Below are positions 11,533-22,240 of a stretch of 64,000 nucleotides of DNA, one piece after another. Location: contig JABMLP010000017.1 in assembly GCA_013176395.1 (NCBI GenBank), positions 1,302,001 to 1,366,000 of the forward strand. Direction: 5' to 3'. Every line of letters starts with the position of its first letter. Position 1 is the stretch's first letter. Below the pieces are notes generated by a model. The model had not been told where the DNA came from, ran no database searches, and saw only the letters and a list, made by a program, of their open reading frames with translations. The translations under genes were made by a program, and so were the position numbers. Origin of the DNA: Venturia oleaginea. Taxonomy: Eukaryota > Ascomycota > Dothideomycetes > Venturiales > Venturiaceae.

Positions 11533-11602
11533 CCTGATGGGCGTTCCCCCTGGAGCCATACTGGCCCGACGGGTGTATTGAATCCACCCATCCTGATGGG
11601 CG
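11533..11602. repeat. 48-bp repeat between 11-bp direct repeats
   Basis: CCTGATGGGCG occurs at 11533-11543 and 11592-11602 and brackets 48 bp (11544-11591). About 46 bp of this (starting CCCCCTGGAGCCATACTGGC) recur at 59826-59872 inside the transposon nest with two or three differences. The bracketing repeats look like a target duplication, suggesting a tiny mobile or templated insertion. This is inference. Confidence 0.5.
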
Positions 11603-12165
11603 CTCACTCACCGCAGAGCCGCTCTAGACGCGAGATACCAATTATAGCTGGTAATTGTAGTCATTTTAGCAAATTGTGGCTATACGTAGTACACAGTTGA
11701 CAACTCCCAAAAGCAGCCCTTATCATGCAACACAGCCACGATAGACGCCACTCTGGCAATGCAGGTAGCGGAAGTTTCCAGGTACAGTCAGATCGATTTA
11801 GCCGAAGATAGTTGCAACCATCTCACATTTATCATATCCAGCTCTTGACTCATCTGCCTTTGGCTCACGATTGCGATGTACAAGGTCCTAGGGATAGGTC
11901 TACAATTCTCAATTTTTTGCTACTCCACCCTAGTTGATTGTCTTAAACTTCGGCGCTATACTTGCAGACGCTGGGAGAGTTGGTGTATGAAGGAAGGCCT
12001 TAGAATCGTACCTGCCTCGGATGAGATTCGAGGCTTGGCAGTAATGTTTGTTTTCTCCGACGGCTTGAACCATTGTACTTAGAACATATGCACAATAATA
12101 CAATCTTGACAGCGATCCATACACTTCCACTGACTCTACATTCAATTGTACAGTTGGCCATAAGG
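11603..12165. other. intergenic, no gene seen
   Basis: No frame with recognisable features lies between the MULE flank and the membrane-stalk remnant. Confidence 0.45.
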
Positions 12166-12169
12166 ATTG

Positions 12170-12420
12170 TTGTCGAAGACCTCGTATATTCAACCTAGGC
12201 CTACTTCTACCTTTACTCAGCCCCCAGGAGCGACGAGCACCGGAGCCATCGCATCAGGATACAGCATATCAGATTCTATCGTACTTGGCGTCGGCATTGG
12301 AATTGGTCTTCCCACTTTCTTGTTTGTTTTGGCTGTCGCTGGGCGAAGTTTTGGCCATGGTCCCACAACCCTCGGACTCAACACCGTTAGACTTTTGTAT
12401 ATTTATTTATTTATTAATAT
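12170..12420 (+). pseudogene. remnant of a membrane-anchored stalk protein
   Basis: A plus-strand frame encodes a Ser/Thr/Pro stalk (RPTSTFTQPPGATST) followed by one transmembrane stretch (ISDSIVLGVGIGIGLPTFLF). This combination is common in fungal single-pass cell-surface proteins. There is no ATG start and no upstream ectodomain, and the frame then runs into AT-rich sequence. It appears to be a 3' fragment of a dead gene. Confidence 0.35.
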
Positions 12421-12447
12421 CAACGTAACTCATCATTTGCTTCAGTA

Positions 12448-13097
12448 CTACTCAGAACTGTCCACATCACAATCTTTGCCGCTAAACATATCCCTCAACC
12501 TAGGAATCAACTCATTATCTTCACCATCATCATCGCCAGAGAATCCCATCTCGCTCAAGGCTAGCCTACACTGGAAACTTCTGTGCCATTCAAAAGCCTC
12601 GTCAACCTGTTCCAGATGGTAGCCCATATTTTCCGCAAATTCCAAAGGCATCTCACTCCATTCCAATGACAATCCATCCAAGTGCGGTTTCCACCCAATC
12701 TTGTGCGTCCTGGTACAATGATCCAAGTCATCAATCATTTGCATCGTGCGGTCGTCAAGATCAAAGTCGCCTGTTCCCCATTGCGCATGGGCTTCGGTGA
12801 ACTGGAGACTGGTTTTAGCAGCTGGAATGGAAGGAAAGGACGACGGTACTCGCGTGTTCAGAAAGCCGTTTCTCCTTTTTCACGAGTGTGAATTCAGGTA
12901 GAGATTTTGAGTTCTTGGTTGTAGAGGAGATCGTCTCTCAGCGCTCTGAAGGCTTGTTGCTCCGTGGACAAGCGATTTTCTTTGAGAAGTGCTTTCCATG
13001 AATTGATTAGAGGCTCATATGTTGCTTCCACGCCTCGCATGGTGGTGAAATGGAGGTAGGAATTGTTTGAGTTGTCAAATGAACTCATTTCATTCAC
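12448..13097 (-). pseudogene. broken gene of unknown function, two frameshifts
   Basis: ATG at 13097 opens a frame that runs to 12894. Near 12900 the reading continues in a second frame (LPEFTLVKKEKRL, then STVVLSFH). Near 12815 it continues in a third frame (IPAAKTSLQFTEAHAQWG) to a stop at 12448. The three pieces join into one plausible soluble protein of about 215 residues with a charged C-terminus. No intron borders fit these jumps, so frameshifts are the better reading. I do not recognise the family. Confidence 0.45.
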
Positions 13098-13716
13098 CTC
13101 ATTTGTACTAGCTTGAGCACGAGCCCCTCAATCGTGTATATATATGGGCATGCCCACGATCATCAATTCAGACTTCAGTCTGCTTCATCTACCTTTTGAC
13201 ATGAGTTCATTGCTGTTATTTCTTGAAGTGTGGTACTGAGTGTAGTTATCTGTATTAATATATAGAGGTGGTTGTTTAATACAGCTGGGTCCGACTATCG
13301 GTTCAGAATCAGGAGTAAGTAATGGCAGCTTGATGTTTGATTATCCTATCGATGTATCTTGCACAAACGACTAAGATTCACAGATTTTTGCATGATGAAG
13401 ATGACTGCAAACAAACGCCGGAGGCGGGACCGTTATCTAAGACACTTCTCTTCGCACGAGACGCACTTCCTCCTACCATGCAGACCGACTTGACAGATCT
13501 TCGGTCCAATCAGTCGCTGGGCATCTATCTTTACTCGTGCGTTAGCGATTCTGCGATTCCATTCATTTCTCTGCTCCCTCGTCGTCTTTCGGCCCCACAT
13601 TTGATTTTCATCAAACCACATGTGTTACGATTTTAAAGGCTATTAGCCTTTAAAAAAATGTATGAACGTATGGAGGACGGGTCGGCGAGATTCGAGTGTG
13701 AAACCGAGAGACCTCG
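13098..13716. other. intergenic with a short perfect hairpin
   Basis: No gene is seen. At 13631-13655 the 11-bp arms TTTTAAAGGCT and AGCCTTTAAAA pair perfectly around a 3-base loop. Confidence 0.5.
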
Positions 13717-14085
13717 TCATTTTGGAGTGGTACTTTTCCCAGTATGGTTGCGAACGCGGGCGTTACAAATCCCCCTGAACTTCTCTAGGAGACGATCCCG
13801 CTTGGAAGTGATGCCGCCCTCGTCCAGGTTCTTAAACAGCGTTAGAATGTTGTTGACTGGATAGATCATATCGCACTCGAGCTGAGGATCGATGCGAGTC
13901 AGGTTCTAAGCTAGCTTGGAGATATTTGGAGTAACAATGGCGGTGACGATGTTGTGGGGCATAGGGCAGAATGTACTGATAAAGTATTCGGCTAATTCTC
14001 GTTGCAGAAGGCTGAATTTGGCTCCTTGGATAGCGGCGTCTGGAACGCATAGTTGAGGATTTCCTGACGGAGCATTTTATGCCGG
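13717..14085 (-). pseudogene. broken gene fragment of unknown function
   Basis: Minus-strand reading gives LRQEILNYAF in one frame. After a frameshift, KFSLLQRELAEYFISTF follows and continues through an internal TAG (KLA stop NLTRIDPQ) to a basic end at 13717. Composition and length look protein-like, but two breaks are needed. It may belong with the F-box remnant about 260 bp upstream on the same strand. Confidence 0.35.
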
Positions 14086-14346
14086 ATGCCCACATGATAC
14101 TACCGATTCAGCTCGAGTAGAAGAGAGAGGAAGTTCGTCATGGTAGCACAGTAGGGTTTTTGGAGTGAAGTAGGAAGAAGTGACTGCGTAGCATCCTGTC
14201 AAGTGATTTTGTTGTTGGACGTGGCGGTTTGAAATTTGAGCACGACTTGTCGCTACCGTACTTGTATATATCTTCGCGCTAATTCACGGTTATCCGGATA
14301 CCAAAAGTCAAAAGAATACTTACTAGGAACCTGGACTCGCAGCCTG

Positions 14347-14726
14347 CTACAACCTCCTTTTCGCCGCTTTCAAAATCTTCTCTACAATTTTCCTTCTCTT
14401 CGCCACCTTGCCTTCAAATTCTACCAAACCCATTTCAAGGGCATATCTTACGTTCCCTTCCAATTGCATACTTGTATCCAGAAATATGAACGCCAACTCA
14501 CCAAGCATATCCTTACACAAAGTAAGCTTAACCTTCTCCTCATCTACGTCCTCAAAGGTTTGTGAGTCGAAAAAAGGGGTGAACTCTTCGTACGTGGAGT
14601 TTGTCGTCGAGAGCTCTTCCCGTGCCGCTCCTTGGAGACGTAGAAGAGGATCTCGTCGACGACTTCGCTTGGGAGATGGTAGAAAGGGGATACATTTGGC
14701 TTGACTATGATTATTTCTTGGTTCAT
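14347..14726 (-). pseudogene. F-box-like gene remnant
   Basis: ATG at 14726 starts a protein with an F-box-like segment (FYHLPSEVVDEILFYV). Shortly after, the sensible reading moves to another frame (EELSTTNSTYEEFTPFF ... LVEFEGKVAKRR) and ends at 14347. F-box proteins recruit substrates to SCF ubiquitin ligases through SKP1. Here the frameshift would remove the substrate part. An undetected intron is possible, but no good borders are visible. Confidence 0.4.
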
Positions 14727-15969
14727 GATGTGCTGTGGTATTGTTTAGAGTTGCGAGGCTTGAAGTTACGGATATACTCAAAGACTGCGATCATACGGTA
14801 TAGTCACTCGCTGTCAGCAGCTGATCCCTCTTAATTGTCCACGTTATGGATAAGATGATCATTATAAGGATGACATCGCATGACGGGGACATCTCGCTCC
14901 AAAGAGCAGTCATTGCGATCTATCAGCAGATGATTCCTCGGAGTTGGACTCGATCACGCTCACGGTAAGTGGCCGATAGATATGATAAAATCGGTGGCGA
15001 GAAATTCATCGATACCAACATTCTAGTTCGTTGGAAGGAAGCTTTTCGATGGCTGACATGGTGGTGGTTTGTTCACGATGCGCGAGATCCGAAAGATACG
15101 AGAAGATTGTTAACCGTTTGATTTCCAGTCTTGACAATCTTCAAATCGCTAAACAAAGTACAGCAGGATCCTTCAAGATGTTAAGCGGGACCAAACTTGA
15201 TAAATCTCCTTGCTTTGCAGGCCGATGAACGCGGAGCTTTGGTGGCTTGTTGCTTGATGCTCATGCCTGTGGAGAGAAAGAAGGATTGACCCCGCCGGCC
15301 CCGGCGACTTCCGTGGCTTTTTTGGAAATTACAAGCAGTAGAGACGGAGGTGGACAAAGCCGAGCAGGTATACAGATCGATTGCTGCATCAAGACCTTGT
15401 CGACTCCCTTCTGCACACTAGGAAATTCGCAAATTTCTAATGAAAATGGCCGGACAGGGGACAAATGACTGTCAAGGCACGGAGAGAACTATTGTGGAAT
15501 TTATCCGAACCGAAGAGCGTATTATGGTACCGCAGATTCGACAGCTCTGCTCACCATATTACAGTATAATGTGCGGAGGTGTTCCGAGAATCTACTTAAT
15601 AACACAGTACCCGTGAGAAGGTAACGCACTATTGTCTCTATATCAACAACATTAACCTTATCAGTCCAGCACCAACCGCAAAAGATCATCAAGAATGCAC
15701 TTGCAAACTTTCCTCCCAATGATCCTGTTCGCACAATCCAGCTTCGCTTACTGGTGCTGTTTCGTATTGTATATTTTCCAACCCCAGGAAACCATGCTAT
15801 TGATAATAACTATACCACAGCAAAACCAATTACGTTACCGAGCAGGGCCAACAACGCAACAGTGATATCCGAAAATACTTGCCGAGCGGCGGTGTTCAGA
15901 ATTATACCCCAGTCGACCAGTGCGTAATCGTGATAGACAAGAGGGGGCCCAACTGTAATACGTGGGGAC
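14727..15969. other. intergenic, no gene seen
   Basis: Only short, feature-free frames occur on both strands. Confidence 0.45.
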
Positions 15970-16255
15970 TCAACAGGGACGGGTGTAAAGGTGCTGGGGA
16001 TATTGTCCAGCTTGGTGTTGCACCAAATACCTTTTGCCGATGAGATGGGTTTGAGGAATTAGCTCGGGATTGTTTGGAAGATCTGGAGGCGTGAGAGAAT
16101 GTATATGGGAATGAGTTGGAAGAGACAGAATCCAGGAAAGCTTTCCATTAATAGCACCATGTGGACTTATTGGTGTTGCCTTGCTCTTGCTTGCCGTATG
16201 GCCTGCATGTATTTTTCTCATGTGTCGAGTCATTCTAGACCTTTGTGACTGACTT
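15970..16255 (-). pseudogene. possible C2H2 zinc-finger remnant
   Basis: The minus strand reads SRMTRHMRKIHAGH, which resembles the helical half of a C2H2 finger (H..4..H). About 75 further codons follow without features. The cysteine half is not visible upstream. This is weak and may be chance. Confidence 0.2.
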
Positions 16256-17736
16256 CCTGAAATAACGTGAGGTCTCGTAGTTTAGGTTGCCGATGTCTCC
16301 GAATGGTCAGTTTGTTGCATGTATCGACATGCACGAGTTAGCCATAAGATTTGTACTCCGAGGACAGGCCGGCAGCAGTAAGGCGCCTGCAGCGATTGGG
16401 ATAAAAACGCTTTCGCATCGACTGTTGCCTGACCTCGACGCACGTAACAACATACCACGGACAAAAAGAAGAGCGAATGTTGCTCTGTTACAGAAGCCAT
16501 CGTTGGCTGATGCTGCTCGCCCAATGTTAAAAGACAGGGTCACGCGGGATCAAATACTGTGTCGCAGGATCAAATCAAATCCTCGAGGTATCATTCATGC
16601 GATAAGTATGACACTTCAACATCTCACAAAGCTTCGAAACAGAAAATGACATAGAGTTCGGCTGCTAGTAGAGACCAACTGTTGTTCTTTTCGGAGAGAT
16701 GGAAATGGGAGCTGAGGAGAGAGATGAGATCAATTTCTGTTGTGAGAAAGGAAGGCCATAGATTGATGGCTCGCTTGTGCCCAAAGCGATGGCAGGTCTC
16801 CTAAGTTCGGCCATCGATGGATATTGATCGTTAAGACCTTCATGTTTGTATCTTGCGATTTCGCCTACTCACAAGGGGTCACCTCGCACTAGAAGCTAGA
16901 ACATTATAAAATGTATTTTTCAGACATAAGGCAAAAATCTGACAACAATCCTATTTAGTACGTCCAGTTCGTCTTTATCATCAAAGGCAATGGCGGCATA
17001 GAGAGGTCCGGCATACCATTGTCTGAAACGTGGGGGTCCGAAAGTGGCAAGATTGCAAATATCAGCATCGTTCAGACAAGGGCAAAGATGAGAAAACGAC
17101 ACCGGGAGAGAAATGTTTCATCAACTGCAGAACTGAAAAGGAGAGAAGGAGGTGATTCGCGTGTGCAGTCGTTTGTGTTCAATTTGGCAGCGGAAATTTA
17201 ATGAAAGGCAATATTTGAGCACGCTTTCAAGTCGGTACCTGTGAACCTTGTATTTATTCGTGTGGAGAATTGATGAAACTGAAGACTTTCGATCATGTTC
17301 TACAAGAATCAAGGCGACAATTTAGGGTTTCGATTCGGCATCAATAGTCTTCCAGGATATCATCTCGTGTGTGTTGTTCCGTTGTTGGGTTCGTTCGTTT
17401 CACGAAATGGGGGTTTGTTTGGCTTCGTCTGGATCATCAACTCTGGGGCACGAGTCTAGAAGGGGTAGGTCCCATCCACAATATGCCCAAAGTGGAATTT
17501 GGTAATGGTAGGCGCTCGATACTCCCTCCACAGGCGAAGGTCGGAGGGGAGGATGTGGAAGCACATTGGCTTGGCTTCAGCTCTTGTTCGCCGCTGTGCC
17601 ATGCACGAGTATTCAACATCCGCAACAATTGGCTGTCCAAAAAAAGAAAAATGTCACGCCGTTCTCTCCGAGGCCATATCTCTCTGCGGGCAAGAGTGTG
17701 AATCGATTGATGAGAGCCCCCATGTGAAAGTATTCT
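16256..17736. other. intergenic, no gene seen
   Basis: Several frames of 60-150 codons overlap on both strands, but none has a domain, signal peptide or credible splice chain. Confidence 0.4.
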
Positions 17737-18174
17737 TTGTTTCCATTGAACTTTCGGCTCGGTATCGAGGCACATCAGGCCGACACGAATGAGTCCGTTG
17801 TCTTGGGAAAAAATGAGGAAACTGCTGTGGAGGAGGAGGCTTTGAAGACGAACGGAGCCGACGCCCAGCACGAACTCGACCACGTCAATGGACCCAGCGG
17901 TAACGAGATGGAAGAAGTTGTGACGAATCCAGAACCAATGATCGAGGTGGTAATGGAAAAGAGCGTACCTAAGAGGGCGGATTCAGTGAACGGAGATGGA
18001 AGCGTAGGTGGGATCGAAGCGAAAGAAACGGCGGCAGAAATTTAGGAGGCTTGGATTGCTCCAAAGAAGAAAGGCAAGAAGAAGGGCAAGAAGGGTAAGA
18101 AAGGGGTGACCGCAAGTACACTGCCAACGTCACCTCGTGCGACTGATGCGCAAATCATGGCATGGGATCAATGA
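17737..18174 (+). pseudogene. acidic/lysine-rich gene fragment with in-frame TAG
   Basis: A plus-strand frame encodes an acidic low-complexity region (NEETAVEEEALK, HELDHVNGPSGNEMEEVV) and stops at TAG (18043-18045). The same frame continues for 42 codons through a strongly basic stretch (APKKKGKKKGKKGKKG) to TGA at 18174. Continuity of biased composition across the TAG suggests one protein interrupted by a nonsense change, possibly CAG to TAG. The N-terminus and function are unknown. Confidence 0.35.
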
Positions 18175-18339
18175 ATGGACGATGGAAAGAAGTAGGGTAA
18201 TGGAAATTCATTAAATGTACTCAAATGCTGCAAAAGAATGTGTGCTTGCTCGCCGCCACCATGATAACTCCATTTTGACACCGCCTCGCTCCGGCCTCCT
18301 CTGGCGCGCACCACGTAAGGACTTCTGAATAATTGACCT

Positions 18340-19267
18340 CTACTCCGAGGCCACAGGCAGTGCGGACTCTCCATTGATGATGGTTCCATTGCGGATAGCA
18401 CCGGCGTGGCCTCGAGCCAAATATCCGTACACGGGCATGTACTGATCGAGCCAGGGCAAGACCTCGGTGGCTCCAGGAGTGCTCCGCCAGTCGCGCATAA
18501 GATCACAGACGATGCTGAAAAGTGAGACCAATTGTACACCTGCATTCTGCATTCTGTCGTTGGCCGTGTCACGGACGAGAGTGGTGGTAGTTCCAGACGC
18601 TTCCACATTTGCCCAGACACTGTAACCCTCAGCGCGGAGTGACAGTGCCATAAAGGTTGTGCCTTCATCAAAATTAGTTTGGTCAGTTGAGATGGGCTGG
18701 AAGCTACTTACAAACATCAGTAGTAACCCCTGCCACGATGATCTGTTTCTTTCCGGTAGCTCGAATCGCCGCACGAATGTCTGAATTATCCCAGGCATCC
18801 ACTTCGCCCTGACGTTCGATGAGCGGCATAGTTGGATACATTTTCAGGATCTCGGCAGGAAGTGGGCCATTGGGTCCTACGTAAGTCAGCATCGACAGTT
18901 GTTCTGCGTATCTCGTGGTGTGCTTACCTGTTTCGGCTGAAGTAGTCATGACTACTGGTAAGTTGAAGAGTTTCCCGAGGGCCGCATGAGCGATCATGTT
19001 GTCGCGGTACAGAGTTGGGTCCCAGTCGCGAGCAAGCTGGTACAGACCGATCTGAAGGTCGAGAATGAGCAGCATCTGCCGCTGTCAGTCGATGCAATCT
19101 TGATTCAAGAGATGTACGTACGGAGTCGTTGCGGTCGAGACGTTCCCAAGGGACAACTGGACGAGTTAGACCATAACCGTCGCTGGAGTGGCTCCGATCT
19201 TACCATCTGCGTTGACAATACTACCGAGCAACCCCAAGACTGGGAAAATGGTGGGAAAGAATCTCAT
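18340..19267 (-). CDS. secreted isochorismatase-family hydrolase
   Basis: Five exons on the minus strand: 19267-19204, 19156-19122, 19075-18928, 18876-18712 and 18662-18340. Introns are 46-51 nt and the product is 244 aa. A signal peptide (MRFFPTIFPVLGLLGSIVNA) is followed by the cysteine-hydrolase fold. LLILDLQIGL carries the catalytic Asp; VVMTTSAETG, VDAWDN and ATGKKQIIVAGV follow; VTTDVC carries the nucleophile Cys. This order matches the YcaC-like branch of the isochorismatase superfamily. Substrates in the superfamily include isochorismate, nicotinamide and other amides, so the substrate here is open. The signal peptide makes it extracellular or secretory, notable because most relatives are cytosolic. 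The catalytic residues are intact. Confidence 0.88.
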
Positions 19268-20324
19268 GTTGGCGGAGTGGCTAAGAACGAGAAGAAAGTG
19301 AGCTCTGGTTGCTTGATGTCGAGAAACAAGCAGAGGGCCCAGTGGTCTTTATAGCACTTCCTGCCGACGCTTTTGAAAAAAGAGTGCTACCCCCAGCTGA
19401 TGGTCACGGCCAGCCAAAGCTGAATCAGAGATTCGAAATCAGCTTTGAAGCTCGGAAATAGCTTGATAGCTCGAAGGCAGGCTCCACCATGTCCTACATA
19501 AGGTCGTAGGACGACGCTGTGAAGTAGTCCCATGCGCCAAGCGACCAGGTGGTTGTTGTTCTAGCATGGGAAAGTCAACGATGAGCCCAAGATAGCCATG
19601 GTGGATGCCCAGATATGCGGGTTCACCAGGAGGCTGAATACAAAGACGACCCTGAGCAGAGCCGACGACCCGCCCGCCATGCAGGTTAGTCAGACTGCAT
19701 GAAGATTCAACCTGGCGCAATCAGTTGGCCTGTTAAATCTTGATTATCGAAGGATTCATCAGCAACATGTAATATCACAACAACGCGGTCGGCAGAAGAA
19801 AGTAGAAGAAAACTCTGCGAGGGCGGCTGTGAGGGCAGCACGAGCCTATTGCGGTTGGTCATCCCGAGCTTTTTGTATTGAGACGGGATGACTACTCTAT
19901 TATTGCCCGTGGATCCGAAGCATCCTAGATGTTGCTCTCTACGCGTTGCCCATCGCGTCGCTCAGCTTGCTAAAAGCGCCCAGTGCAGTGTGTAGAAGAA
20001 CAGAGAGACACGCACACTTCACCGATTATGACCATCACTACTTTAGCAAGCCCGACAACACAACCAAGGACGAACGTCACTAAAACTCAGACCCAATCAG
20101 AAGAAAATTCATGTCTCATTCCGGCTTGGAAAGCCTCAAAAGGAAGGGTTGAAAATGGTGAAAATCCCATTCCCATTTCCCGAATATCCATAGCTCATAA
20201 CCTCATAAAAAGCCGCGCAGTAAACCCACATAAGAGAATCGCAAATAAAGCTATCGTACACGCCCACGCCAATGCCAATGCTCATCCCACTCACTCCATC
20301 TTCTGAGCATGTAGAGTCCAGCTC
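19268..20324. other. intergenic, no gene seen
   Basis: This holds the promoter of the hydrolase gene and the 3' side of the DUF1996 gene. A 107-codon plus-strand frame at 19983 has no supporting features. Confidence 0.45.
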
Positions 20325-22240
20325 CTATCTTCGTCCCCAATGCATATGTCCCCTCGCATGATGTACATGCCTCTTCACAAGGACTGTCGTCGTGACGTCG
20401 TGGAATACCGTTGTTTCCGTGTACACAGTCGTTGGTTTCGCGGGCGTGACGGCTGGCGCATCAGGTACTGATGTGACAACTGGCGGAGGAACGACTGGCG
20501 GTGGAGGATCATTCCGTGGTATATCCGTATCTGCTGCGACAGGAGGGGGCGCGGGCGCCGAGGGTAATATCGTTGTCGTTACTTCTTCGGTCACGTTTAC
20601 TTCGTCGATGAATACGAGCACTCTCTTGCCGTCGATTGTGGAGGTTAGGGTTTGTGCGTGGGGTGCGTCTACTGGTGGGGGCGAGACTGGCGCGGTAGTT
20701 TGCTTAGGAGCCTCTACTGGTGGAGGTGGAGGTGGAGGTGGAACTACTGGAGGGGCTGCTGGAAGATGTTAGTTGAGGTTACGGGGAGTTGAGATGAAGG
20801 TTTGAATCGGGGCAGCTGCGGCTGATGAAGAGAGGATTTCTAGGAACTTACCTGGAGGTGGTGGTGGTGCAGCAGCTGGAGGTGCTATTGGAATGTCAGT
20901 ATGCAAATATTGCGAAAGAATGGGCAATATCTTACCTGGTGGTGGCGGCGAAGGAACTGCGCTTGATGGAGCCGCAGATGGAGCAGCTGGCGGTGGTGGT
21001 GCAACATAAGCATCGGGCGACGGCGATAGGGTTACGACCGGTGGAGAAGCAGACGAGGGCGCAGCCGCCATCCCATCCACGACATTATTACCACAGAGAG
21101 ACGGCCCTCTGACGGCACAGTTTTCGCTCGCCACACGTATTGGCGGCTGGAACTGCTGTGCACAGGCGATGGAATCTGGGTCCTTCTGCAACTTGAACAC
21201 AGGGCATTTGGTGATATCGGCATAAGCGTCGGTGCACTGGTCGATTGCTTGTTGCAAGAAGGCAGGATCCCATCCATTATAGAAGTCTCCATGATTGCCA
21301 AACCCGGTTGTGTCGCCGTTGGAGAACACGTATTTTCCTGCCTTGTTTTGGTTTTTCCGCGTGTCGAAGATGACTTCAAAAAGCAAGGTTGGTAGTCTGA
21401 TGGGAAAGTCCGGGGGACACTGTCCCGTTTGCACGAAATTTGGATACGCGACATGAGACTTGTGGTCATCAGTGTCGACATCTTTACCATTCCAGCAAGA
21501 AGGGAAGGCGAGCTCAACTCGGATGCCATGAATGCAATCGTTGTCGAGCATCTCCTTGTTTGGGAAGGAGTGACGGAAGAGTGTGTCTTCGGCCTTCTTG
21601 CCGTAATTCAAGCAGTTGAATCCCAGAGCTTTCTGACGGAGAGCTTTTTGTTCGAAGTCGGATTCTGTCCAAAAAGACGTTAGCGGGTCGGGAACTGGCC
21701 ATTCAAAGCTTCGAAGCTTCGAATCTCCAGCAAGCATTCGGAAACCGGGTGGGAAAGGCGTTATCGGGGATTTCGCGAAGTCTGAGCGGAAGAAGTAGTA
21801 TCTGTTCGATGGTATTAGCAAGCCAATTCGAGTAACGGGCTGGTCTTGGTCTTACACAGCTAGACCACCAACCTGAGGCACCGCTTCAAAGGTCTTATCA
21901 TCGTGCATGAAGTGCAGAGAGGGTACCCTAAAGTAATAGAATCAGCATGAGCTAGGCCAATCAACGGCGCCTCCCTTGAAGGTACATACCAGTACGCGGA
22001 CTTGTCCTCAGGTACCTCACAAGAGGAGCATGTCGAGGCTCGCAAAGACTCGTAGCTGCTCGACATGCCAAAATTCACTCCTCCATGAATTAGGTGAGCA
22101 TGTTTCGCAGCATTGCCAGGTGTATCGATTGGATCAATGCGATGAGCCCCGGGAAAGTCTTGACATCGCATTCGGAAATCCGCCCAACTTGGAGATGCAA
22201 ATAAAATGGCGTAAAACACCAGGTTCGAAAAAATTGCCAT
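20325..22240 (-). CDS. secreted DUF1996 protein with proline-rich, valine/threonine C-terminal tail
   Basis: Five exons on the minus strand: 22240-21990, 21927-21856, 21801-20936, 20884-20852 and 20758-20325. They join in frame to 551 aa. A signal peptide (MAIFSNLVFYAILFASPSWA) precedes a DUF1996 domain. FRMRC, DPIDTPG, HAHLIHGG, HFMHDD, FRMLAGD, FNCLNYG and GQCPPDFPIRLP follow in the usual order, with cysteines typical of an extracellular fold. The tail has repeated PPPP/APP stretches, then a TTTVLVKRHVHHARGHMH end with many His. Exon 4 is only 33 nt and encodes pure Pro/Ala. Intron 3 (51 nt) can be retained without a stop, while intron 4 (93 nt) contains one. DUF1996 proteins are secreted and of unknown biochemical role; lytic-type and WSC-linked versions exist. 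Confidence 0.85.

Noticed and set aside
16287..16649. 120-codon plus-strand frame
   Set aside because: No domain, biased composition or conserved start; it overlaps equally open antisense frames.
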